Assembly (NCBI GenBank): GCA_937888925.1
Contig: CALARM010000836.1
Span: 1 to 5,071 of the forward strand
Direction of reading: 5' to 3'
Source: an uncultured Synergistia bacterium
GTDB taxonomy: Bacteria > Eremiobacterota > SpSt-956 > JAKJGF01
DNA: 5,071 nucleotides
A program made the translations under genes and the position numbers. Of the stretch, positions 1 through 5,071 are shown one piece after another. The notes beneath the pieces are model-generated. The model made no database searches. It was not told the origin of the DNA and was given only the letters and a program-made list of their open reading frames with translations. Numbering within the stretch: the first letter of the stretch is position 1; each line of letters begins with the position of its first letter.

Positions 1-8
1 GGGGAGAC

Positions 9-683
9 ATGATGGGAAAAGAAAGCAGAAATTTTTTACCTCACTGTACGGAAGGTATAGTAGAATATATCGAACCGATTCTGGAGCTTTTCACTGTTCA
101 AAAACTGGAACTGGAAAAACATATAAATTCAGGTGAAGCTGTTCCCCGGGCCCGTTGGCTTCCTGTACCGAAAGATGGTCTCACAGTTGATATGCCCCCT
201 GATGAAAGAGGTATTGGAGGAAATAAACTGGATGAAATATTGAAAGCTGCTTTTACAGGAGGTTATTTCCAGGGAGATGATCACAGACAGCAAAAAAGAG
301 CAATAATAGCAGGAGCATGTTATGAATATTCAGTAAGGCTCCTCATAGAGCACCTTATAGATGCAGATATAAATGTTATATGGCTCATGACATGTACAAA
401 AGGTCTGGACTTTTTTTCATCAAAATTACATACTGCCCATTATTTAAAAGAACTTTACGGAAAAAAACTTTTCTGTACCTATGACTGGCCGGAAAGATTA
501 CTGGGGGCAAAACCTCTATTGTGGGATAAATTTCAGAAAGATATTATAAAAAAAGATGAAGAACAGCACCAGATCTGGTGGAAGCAATATGAAAAACAGA
601 TAAAAGAAAGAAAAACGTCCACGGGAAAAAATATTTTTATGACGGGAAAAGAGATAACGGAATGGGTGAGTCGTGAAAAGTGA
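9..683 (+). CDS. Divergent isochorismatase-fold-like protein, probably 5'-partial
   Basis: I do not recognise this 224-residue protein with certainty; the best guess is a divergent isochorismatase/nicotinamidase-type (cysteine hydrolase) fold. Near the N-terminus L-P-H-C-T-E-G (residues 10-16) resembles the nicotinamidase motif (F/P)-P-H-C-x-x-G-T. Residues 99-109 (IIAGACYEYSV) match the strand plus helix start of the family, V-V-x-G-x-x-T-D-x-C-V, with Ser108 where the nucleophilic Cys should be. The downstream spacing to the next strand (V123-I-W) also fits, and LKELYGKKLFCT (146-157) resembles the family's final helix and strand. Residues 178-224 are a charged, probably helical tail. No signal peptide or membrane segment is seen, so it is presumably cytoplasmic. 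The frame is open to the left edge (GGA GAC before the first ATG), and the family's N-terminal Asp strand is missing, so the true start may lie outside the window. If the start is local, GGGGAG (1-6) better serves the second ATG at 12 (5-base spacer). The stop lies inside a heptamer repeat. Confidence 0.6.
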   Translation: MMGKESRNFLPHCTEGIVEYIEPILELFTVQKLELEKHINSGEAVPRARWLPVPKDGLTVDMPPDERGIGGNKLDEILKAAFTGGYFQGDDHRQQKRAIIAGACYEYSVRLLIEHLIDADINVIWLMTCTKGLDFFSSKLHTAHYLKELYGKKLFCTYDWPERLLGAKPLLWDKFQKDIIKKDEEQHQIWWKQYEKQIKERKTSTGKNIFMTGKEITEWVSREK

Positions 684-714
684 AAAGTGAAGGGTGAAGA
701 GTGAAGAGTGAAGG
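673..714 (+). repeat. Heptanucleotide tandem array, six GTGAARR units
   Basis: Six contiguous 7-base units are seen: GTGAAAA, GTGAAAA, GTGAAGG, GTGAAGA, GTGAAGA, GTGAAGG, followed by GG. The array starts within the last codons of the gene ending at 683, and its second unit supplies that gene's TGA. A shorter version of the same array lies in inverted orientation at 2617-2637. Heptanucleotide intergenic arrays of this style are known as STRR repeats in cyanobacteria and look similar in other bacteria. No function is established for this one. Confidence 0.9.
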
Positions 715-744
715 GGTGATTGGGTTATGGATGATGAGTAAAAC

Positions 745-786
745 CAATAACTGGTCACTGGTCACTGATAACTGGTCACTGAAAAA
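745..786 (+). repeat. Second heptanucleotide array, TGGTCAC-type
   Basis: This stretch keeps a strict 7-base period: CAATAAC, TGGTCAC, TGGTCAC, TGATAAC, TGGTCAC, TGAAAAA. The three TGGTCAC copies are at 752, 759 and 773. The core is two unit types (TGGTCAC and xxATAAC), and the edge units are degenerate. The sequence differs from the GTGAARR array 30 bases upstream but has the same period. It runs directly into the ribosome binding site of the next gene, so it forms most of that gene's immediate leader. Confidence 0.85.
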
Positions 787-792
787 AGGAGG
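786..792 (+). promoter_or_regulatory. Strong ribosome binding site selecting a GTG start
   Basis: AAGGAGG is a near-complete Shine-Dalgarno sequence. It is 5 bases from the GTG at 798 and 11 bases from the in-frame ATG at 804. The spacing favours GTG as the start, although initiation at the ATG would cost only two residues. Confidence 0.75.
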
Positions 793-797
793 TAGTA

Positions 798-1676
798 GTG
801 AAAATGAACAATCCGGAAATATTTAATACGGCTACATGGAATTTCCTGGCAGGTGACAGATCCGTTGAAGATATACTTAAAGACAGAAGACTAAAAAAAA
901 TAACTGTACGAGGAGGTATTGGCACGGTTTTACCTACAGTGGCAGGTATAAAAGATATGGAAAAACTCGGGTGGAAAGATCCCATAGCAGCAGATGTCTG
1001 TGTTCCGTCTAACGGATTATCATCCCATTGTTGTTTTACAGGAGAAGAAATAGAGGAGAATAATTTTTATAATTATTTACTGGAGAAAATCTATGGAGTT
1101 CAGTTATGTAATTATCAGTATTTTCCCGATCAGCTCATTATAATAATGAATATGACAGAAGAAAATAAAGAGGCAAAGCATATAAGCCTTCCTGTTTTAA
1201 ATCTTCTTGAACAATGTAAAGAAGAAAAAATAATATTTACCTGTCAGAGACATGAAAGATTACTTCCTGAATTCAGGAAGTATGTTATAAAAGCATATTC
1301 TACAATGTACTGGGACGGATTGAACGCTTTTTTCTCAAGTTCCTTAGAAGAGGCAGTTAAAGAGATAAATCCACGGAGGATTGTCGTAACAGGAGCATGT
1401 GAGAAACATATTTTTTATACTGCCATAGGAGCAGTTGACTATTTTATAATTCAAGATTCACTGTTTAAAAGTCCTGCCAGTCTTCATCTATGGGATATAA
1501 TGGACAGAGGCAAAAAAGTTTCAGTCATGTCTCCTCTATACAATGAAAAAAAAGGCAAAAGCTCTTTAGAGAACATCTTATTAAAACATCTCACAGAAAG
1601 TTTCAATGTAAATGTTTTACCGGACTGCAGATATTCTGCTGTGGCAGGTCACAAAATTATGATTGATATAGAATAG
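798..1676 (+). CDS. Isochorismatase-fold-like protein with degenerate active site
   Basis: This is a 292-residue, probably cytoplasmic protein of uncertain function. Residues about 112-290 read as a divergent isochorismatase-type domain. DQLIIIMNMT (111-120) fits the first strand, where the usual D-x-Q is replaced by N118-M-T. IIFTCQRHE (145-153) fits the second strand. VIKAYSTMYWDGLNAFF (163-179) fits the K-x-x-x-S-A-F segment and keeps a candidate catalytic Lys165. RIVVTGACEKHIFYTAIGAV (194-213) fits the V-V-T-G-x-x-T-D-x-C-V-x-x-T-A segment, with His204 or Ile205 in place of the nucleophilic Cys; the only cysteine there, C201, is about three residues early. D220 and the 'RGKKVSVMS' strand complete the pattern. 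The first ~100 residues match nothing I know and contain H77, C78 and C79. With Asp and Cys of the D-K-C triad lost, it may be a non-catalytic or re-purposed member. A strong ribosome site and GTG start precede it. Its stop is 11 bases before the Ser/Thr kinase gene, so the two are likely co-transcribed. The fold assignment is an inference from motif spacing. Confidence 0.7.
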   Translation: MKMNNPEIFNTATWNFLAGDRSVEDILKDRRLKKITVRGGIGTVLPTVAGIKDMEKLGWKDPIAADVCVPSNGLSSHCCFTGEEIEENNFYNYLLEKIYGVQLCNYQYFPDQLIIIMNMTEENKEAKHISLPVLNLLEQCKEEKIIFTCQRHERLLPEFRKYVIKAYSTMYWDGLNAFFSSSLEEAVKEINPRRIVVTGACEKHIFYTAIGAVDYFIIQDSLFKSPASLHLWDIMDRGKKVSVMSPLYNEKKGKSSLENILLKHLTESFNVNVLPDCRYSAVAGHKIMIDIE

Positions 1677-1687
1677 TGAGGTGACTT

Positions 1688-2539
1688 ATGACGGTAAGAT
1701 ACAAAAAAAACCTGAAAAACAGATATAAAATAATAACACAACTCGGTCATGGAGGTATGGGAGCAGTATATAAAGCAAAAGATGAAATTCTGAATATAGA
1801 TGTAGCGGTAAAAGAACTTTTCAATCAATCAAAAGAAGCTGTAGAACAATTTGAAAAAGAAGCAAAAATTCTGGCACGCCTCCACCATGCTTCACTCCCC
1901 AGGGTAACGGATTTCTTCGAAGAACAGGGTAAAAAATACCTTGTAATGGATTATATAGAAGGAGATGACCTGGAAAAAATATTAGAAAACACTTCGGAGT
2001 TTCTGTCGGAAAATAGAGTAAAAGAATGGATAATAGAACTTCTCAATACATTACAATATGTTCACAGTAAAGGTATAATACATAGAGATATAAAACCTGC
2101 AAATTTAAAACAGAACCCTTCAGGAAAGATTATTCTTGTAGATTTCGGTATAGCAAAATCAGGATTTAATTCTATGACCAATATGGGAGCAACAGGGTTT
2201 ACTCCATATATGGCTCCACCTGAACAGTGCACAGGCAGTGGAAGAACAGGTGTATATTCTGATATATATTCAGTTGGTGCTACAATGTACTATCTGCTGA
2301 CAAAAACAGTACCTGCCGAATCTATTATGAGAATAATGGGTATAGAACTGATAAAACCATCACAGATAAACCGGTCCATAAATAAAGAAACAGAAAAAAT
2401 AATTCTTAAATCTATGAATCTGGAAATAAACAGTAGATATTCCAGTGCAAAAGAAATGAAAGATTTTCTTATGATTGCAACTGAAGCCGGTATACAAGTA
2501 TCAACAAATATATTCAGACGGGATATAAGAAAATTTTAA
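1688..2539 (+). CDS. Soluble Hanks-type serine/threonine protein kinase
   Basis: This cytoplasmic eukaryotic-like kinase transfers ATP phosphate to Ser/Thr of protein targets. All core motifs are intact in 283 residues: Gly-rich loop G20-H-G-G-M-G25-A-V; ATP lysine VAVK42; helix-C glutamate E58 (FEKEAKIL); catalytic loop H132-R-D134-I-K136-P-A-N139; Mg-binding D152-F-G; P+1 loop ending APPE179; helix-F D192-IYSVG; and subdomain XI R250. It is an RD kinase, and the segment between DFG and APPE has S158, S162, T164, T169 and T172 as candidate autophosphorylation sites. The DIYSVGATMYYLLT stretch is typical of bacterial kinases. The protein ends about 25 residues after the domain, with no transmembrane helix and no PASTA, FHA or other sensor module, so it is a minimal kinase whose specificity must come from partners. 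The ATG follows GAGGTGA (1678-1684) and lies 11 bases after the previous stop, so the upstream gene is a natural candidate substrate or regulator (inference). No PP2C phosphatase is in the window. Confidence 0.96.
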   Translation: MTVRYKKNLKNRYKIITQLGHGGMGAVYKAKDEILNIDVAVKELFNQSKEAVEQFEKEAKILARLHHASLPRVTDFFEEQGKKYLVMDYIEGDDLEKILENTSEFLSENRVKEWIIELLNTLQYVHSKGIIHRDIKPANLKQNPSGKIILVDFGIAKSGFNSMTNMGATGFTPYMAPPEQCTGSGRTGVYSDIYSVGATMYYLLTKTVPAESIMRIMGIELIKPSQINRSINKETEKIILKSMNLEINSRYSSAKEMKDFLMIATEAGIQVSTNIFRRDIRKF

Positions 2540-2578
2540 CGTATTCCAACAATCTCATTAAGGTAGTCACAAAGAAGA

Positions 2579-2610
2579 ATGAGAACCTGTGTTTGCATCA
2601 CGATTCTCAT
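2579..2610. terminator. Weak inverted repeat between convergent genes, possible bidirectional terminator
   Basis: ATGAGAA (2579-2585) pairs with TTCTCAT (2604-2610), a perfect 7-base stem. GTG (2589-2591) and CAC (2599-2601) could add a small inner stem across the loop. It sits in the 94-base gap between two converging stop codons, where a terminator is expected. The stem is AT-rich. No T-run follows on the plus strand and only a mixed TTCTTCTTT follows on the minus strand, so it is not a convincing intrinsic terminator. Confidence 0.3.
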
Positions 2611-2616
2611 ATACCC

Positions 2617-2637
2617 CCTTCACTCTTCACCCTTCAC
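2617..2637 (-). repeat. Heptanucleotide tandem array, three GTGAARR units, inverted copy
   Basis: Read on the minus strand this is GTGAAGG, GTGAAGA, GTGAAGG followed by GGG. It is the array of 673-714 in the opposite orientation, lacking the two leading GTGAAAA units and one GTGAAGA unit. It begins in the last codon of the response-regulator gene and supplies that gene's TGA (2636-2634). The base context before the first unit, GA(G/A)TC, is the same as at the plus-strand array. Confidence 0.88.
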
Positions 2638-3011
2638 GATTCTGGTTCACAGGAAATATCCCTGAGGATAGAAAGTAATATTTTTTTTGTAAAAGGTTTT
2701 GTTATAGTATGTTGAACACCAAGTCTTCTGGCTCTGTTAAAAACCTCATCTTCTCCGTCAAAAGTAACGCCTGAAATGGCAACTATTTTGACATCAGGAA
2801 AGGTATTGGTGAATTCCTCTATAGTTTCAAAACCACTTTTTCCCGGCATAATAAGATCTGTTATGATTACATCAAATGGATTTTCTCTGTGAAGCCTGAG
2901 ACCCTCATTACCATCACATGTATCTGTAATATCATAACCTTCGTATGTTAACAACTTAATTATAGCATTTCTTAACTGTTCATCATCATCTATCAAAAGA
3001 ATCCTCGCCAT
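2634..3011 (-). CDS. Single-domain CheY-like response regulator
   Basis: This 125-residue cytoplasmic receiver accepts phosphate from a histidine kinase and has no output domain. It contains the acidic Mg-binding cluster D8-D9-D10, the phospho-acceptor D52 (VIITDLIMPG), the switch residue S80 (VAISG) and the conserved K105-P106. Position 102, usually Phe or Tyr in the signalling switch, is Thr. The domain starts directly at the first Met (MARILLIDDD), which fixes the start at 3011. That start overlaps the 3' end of the hybrid kinase gene by 26 bases in another frame, so translation is probably coupled; an AGAGAGG (3030-3024) lies 12 bases upstream, which is long for an independent ribosome site. 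It is the natural phosphorelay or diffusible partner of that kinase, perhaps acting by protein contact or as a phosphate sink (inference). The last codons run into a heptamer repeat that provides the stop. The length is normal for a lone receiver, so it is not evidently truncated. Confidence 0.95.
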   Translation of the reverse strand: MARILLIDDDEQLRNAIIKLLTYEGYDITDTCDGNEGLRLHRENPFDVIITDLIMPGKSGFETIEEFTNTFPDVKIVAISGVTFDGEDEVFNRARRLGVQHTITKPFTKKILLSILRDISCEPES

Positions 3012-5040
3012 CTAAGTTTATAACCTCTCTTTCGTCCAGCAATTTCCTTATAATCCCGGACAGAGTCTTTATGTTAACAGGTTTCATAAGAAATTCTCTT
3101 ATACCTGCAGACCAGTAATTATCACTGTTTATAATATCGGAAAAACCAGTACAGAGTATTACTGGAATATCAGGCTTTATTTGCATAATCTCACTGACAA
3201 GTTTATGCCCCGGCAATTCCGGCATAGTCTGATCGGTAATAATCAGATCAAACCTGTCAGGTTCTATCTGAAACATATGGAGAGCTTCCACGCTGTTTGT
3301 TGTGGCAACAATATTATATCCCAGTTTTTCCAGCATATCTTTCATTCCATGAACAATAAATTCCTCATCATCCACTAAAAGGATGGTTTCTTTTCCTCCT
3401 TTTATCATAGCAGATTTTTCATCAACGTGCTCTCTCTCTGCCGGAACTGAAGGAAAATATACATAAAATACACTGCCCTCTCCTGGCTGACTGAAAACCT
3501 TTACTTCTCCTCTATAAGCCTGAACAATTCCCGATACCACAGAAAGTCCGAGACCTGTTCCGTCTCCTGCTCTTTTAGTTGTAAAATAAGGCTCAAAAAT
3601 TCTTTCTTTAATTGAAGAATCTATTCCATAACCTGTATCACTCACTGAAAGTTTTACATGGTGGCCCGGTTTGAGATGTTCATATAAAGATACTTCTTCT
3701 GAATTAATAAATATATCATCCAGAGAGATTGTAAGAATTCCACCGTTTTCCTTCATTGCATGAAAGGCATTTGTACAGAGATTCATTAAGATCTGATGAA
3801 TATGAGAGGGATCTCCCATGATTACAGCGGAACTATCTATATTCTGCCTTATTTCTATAGTAGAAGGAAGGGTTGCTCTGATTAATTTCAGAGCTTCTTT
3901 AATGACAGAACTTACCTGAACAGGTTTTAATTGATATTCTTTCTTACGTGTAAAAGAAAGTATCTGTCTGACCAGATCTGTTGCTCTATTTGCTGCTATT
4001 AATATTTCGTCGAGATTTTTTCTTAATTTTATGTCTTCCCCCACATCATCCATAACAAGTTCTGTATTAATAAATATAGAACCGAGTATATTATTAAAAT
4101 CATGGGCAATACCTCCTGCAAGTGTACCAAGGGCTTCCATTTTTTGAGACTGAAGAAGCTGATTTTGAAGTTTAATTTTTTCTGTTATATCACGAATAAA
4201 TTTTACTACCATTACTGTATTTAATTCTTTATCAAATACAGGATAGGCTCTTATTTCCATAGTTCTTCCCTGAAGCATATCGGAATACTCAAATTCCATA
4301 TTCCCGACAGAATCAAACATTTCTTTTACCCTGCAGTCTTTACATGGTTGCTCAATATTTCTCAATAATTTATAACAATGTTTGTGAATAATCCTTTCTT
4401 TCATATATTCCTTGGCTTTCCAGTTGCTCATGACAATATTCATATTTCTGTCTATTACTACAATCATATCATCAATAGAATCAAAGGTACTTAAAAGTAG
4501 ACTCTCAGTTTTTATTCTTCCTGCCATCTCTTCTTTTAATGTTTCATTTACTTTCAGAAGTTCTTCAGTGCGTTTAACTACAAGCTCTTCAAGGGAATTA
4601 CGATATCTGTTCAGCTCTTCATTTTTATTCCAGCTTTTAACAAGAGAATCTACGAGACAGAAGAGTTCCTGATGACTGAAAGGTTTTTTCAGATAATATA
4701 TATTTTCTTTTAAACTCTCTTTTATTTCTTCAAAACTCAGTTCATGGGCATAGGCAGTAATAAGAACTATTATTACATCCCTGTCAATACGCCTTAATTC
4801 TCTGGCAGTCTCCAGACCATTCATAATATTCATTTTCATATCAAGAATACAGATGGGTATGCTATGGCCAAGATTATATTCTTTCATGAAATATTCCAGA
4901 AGATATAAACCATCATTGAAAATATTAACGGTAAAACCATTACCTGAAGGTTCATAAGAATTGGCTTCTTCAAATATAGATTTATACAATTCCAGAAGTG
5001 CTTTATCATCGTCTGCTATGAGTATATTTTTATTTTCCAT
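2986..5040 (-). CDS. Soluble hybrid histidine kinase REC-PAS-HisKA-HATPase-REC
   Basis: This 684-residue sensor kinase autophosphorylates a histidine and passes the phosphate to receiver aspartates. Domains in order: a receiver at about 4-135 (D10-D11-D12 cluster, acceptor D67 in CILDMKM, T95, K119-P120); a coiled-coil linker at about 138-178; a PAS domain at about 180-287 with a cysteine cluster C222, C233, C236; HisKA with phospho-acceptor H313 in AHDFNN; and HATPase_c with N-box around N420/N424, G1 DTGYG (468-472), F-box FEPYFTT (482-488) and G2 GTGLGLS (494-500). It ends with a second receiver at about 551-670 (D557-D558, acceptor D603 in IITDQTMPE, T631, K653-P654). All catalytic residues are present. 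There is no transmembrane segment or signal peptide, so sensing is cytoplasmic, and the N-terminal receiver suggests that another kinase controls it. There is no Hpt domain. The start Met directly precedes the first receiver strand; the ribosome site is weak (AAAAAGG only 2 bases away, or a TGGA 8 bases away). It overlaps the downstream response-regulator gene by 26 bases. Confidence 0.96.
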   Translation of the reverse strand: MENKNILIADDDKALLELYKSIFEEANSYEPSGNGFTVNIFNDGLYLLEYFMKEYNLGHSIPICILDMKMNIMNGLETARELRRIDRDVIIVLITAYAHELSFEEIKESLKENIYYLKKPFSHQELFCLVDSLVKSWNKNEELNRYRNSLEELVVKRTEELLKVNETLKEEMAGRIKTESLLLSTFDSIDDMIVVIDRNMNIVMSNWKAKEYMKERIIHKHCYKLLRNIEQPCKDCRVKEMFDSVGNMEFEYSDMLQGRTMEIRAYPVFDKELNTVMVVKFIRDITEKIKLQNQLLQSQKMEALGTLAGGIAHDFNNILGSIFINTELVMDDVGEDIKLRKNLDEILIAANRATDLVRQILSFTRKKEYQLKPVQVSSVIKEALKLIRATLPSTIEIRQNIDSSAVIMGDPSHIHQILMNLCTNAFHAMKENGGILTISLDDIFINSEEVSLYEHLKPGHHVKLSVSDTGYGIDSSIKERIFEPYFTTKRAGDGTGLGLSVVSGIVQAYRGEVKVFSQPGEGSVFYVYFPSVPAEREHVDEKSAMIKGGKETILLVDDEEFIVHGMKDMLEKLGYNIVATTNSVEALHMFQIEPDRFDLIITDQTMPELPGHKLVSEIMQIKPDIPVILCTGFSDIINSDNYWSAGIREFLMKPVNIKTLSGIIRKLLDEREVINLDGEDSFDR

Positions 5041-5071
5041 CGCCTTTTTCCACTCGCCTGTTCAGGGGCAG

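Noticed and set aside
719..751. Possible hairpin between the two repeat arrays (ATTGG with CCAAT, or GTTAT with ATAAC)
   Set aside because: The stems are only 5 bases with loops of about 20 and compete with each other, so it is not convincing as a terminator or riboswitch.
516..758. Open frame on the minus strand across the end of the first gene and the heptamer array
   Set aside because: It encodes a low-complexity Phe/Ser/Leu-rich product that is the antisense of the Lys-rich tail and the repeats, with no ribosome site or family resemblance.
673..786. Repeats considered as a CRISPR array or iteron origin
   Set aside because: The units are contiguous 7-mers without spacers, and no cas gene, replication initiator or DnaA-box cluster is present.
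776..985. Minus-strand open frame of about 70 codons opposite the start of the 798 gene
   Set aside because: It lies wholly antisense to a better supported gene with a strong ribosome site, and its Ser/Phe/Pro-rich product looks like a shadow.
3181..3378. Plus-strand open frame inside the hybrid kinase gene
   Set aside because: It is antisense to the conserved C-terminal receiver, whose motifs are intact; no independent coding signal is seen.
4412..4672. Plus-strand open frame with a hydrophobic stretch, like a small membrane protein
   Set aside because: It is antisense to the PAS and coiled-coil region of the hybrid kinase; the hydrophobic run is the complement of ordinary codons there.
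5057..5066. CCTG-TT-CAGG palindrome upstream of the hybrid kinase
   Set aside because: It is only 10 bases and single copy at the window edge; the promoter region is not visible, so an operator cannot be supported.

Overview
The window is AT-rich bacterial DNA. It is densely coded, with short intergenic gaps and Shine-Dalgarno-type ribosome sites. A soluble hybrid sensor kinase, a lone CheY-like receiver, a Hanks-type Ser/Thr kinase and intergenic heptanucleotide repeats together suggest a free-living, signalling-rich, probably Gram-negative lineage such as Desulfobacterota, a spirochaete or a similar environmental group. This is an impression from style only; nothing here fixes the taxon.

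Layout: there are two convergent blocks. The left, plus-strand block (9-2539) holds three genes. The first (9-683) is open to the left edge and probably lacks its 5' part. The second (798-1676) and the Ser/Thr kinase (1688-2539) are 11 bases apart and almost certainly co-transcribed. The first two proteins are not close to any family I can name with certainty. Both carry a GAC-centred strand/helix motif and a C-terminal pattern that fit a divergent isochorismatase/nicotinamidase fold (cysteine hydrolase superfamily), and both appear to have lost the catalytic cysteine. The right, minus-strand block (5040 down to 2634) is a two-gene phosphorelay operon. It encodes a 684-residue REC-PAS-HisKA-HATPase-REC hybrid histidine kinase, whose 3' end overlaps by 26 bases the start of a 125-residue single-domain response regulator.

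Repeats: arrays of the heptamer GTGAARR lie at 673-714 (plus) and 2617-2637 (minus). They are inverted relative to each other and enclose the second gene plus the Ser/Thr kinase. In both cases the array starts inside the last codons of the upstream gene and supplies its TGA stop. A different array with the same 7-base period, TGGTCAC-like, fills 745-786 just before the ribosome site of the second gene.

Working model (inference): the left block is a cytoplasmic Ser/Thr kinase with one or two divergent, possibly non-catalytic isochorismatase-fold partners. The right block is a separate His-Asp relay whose input reaches a cytoplasmic PAS domain and whose output partner is not in the window. No phage, transposase, CRISPR, tRNA or rRNA is visible.
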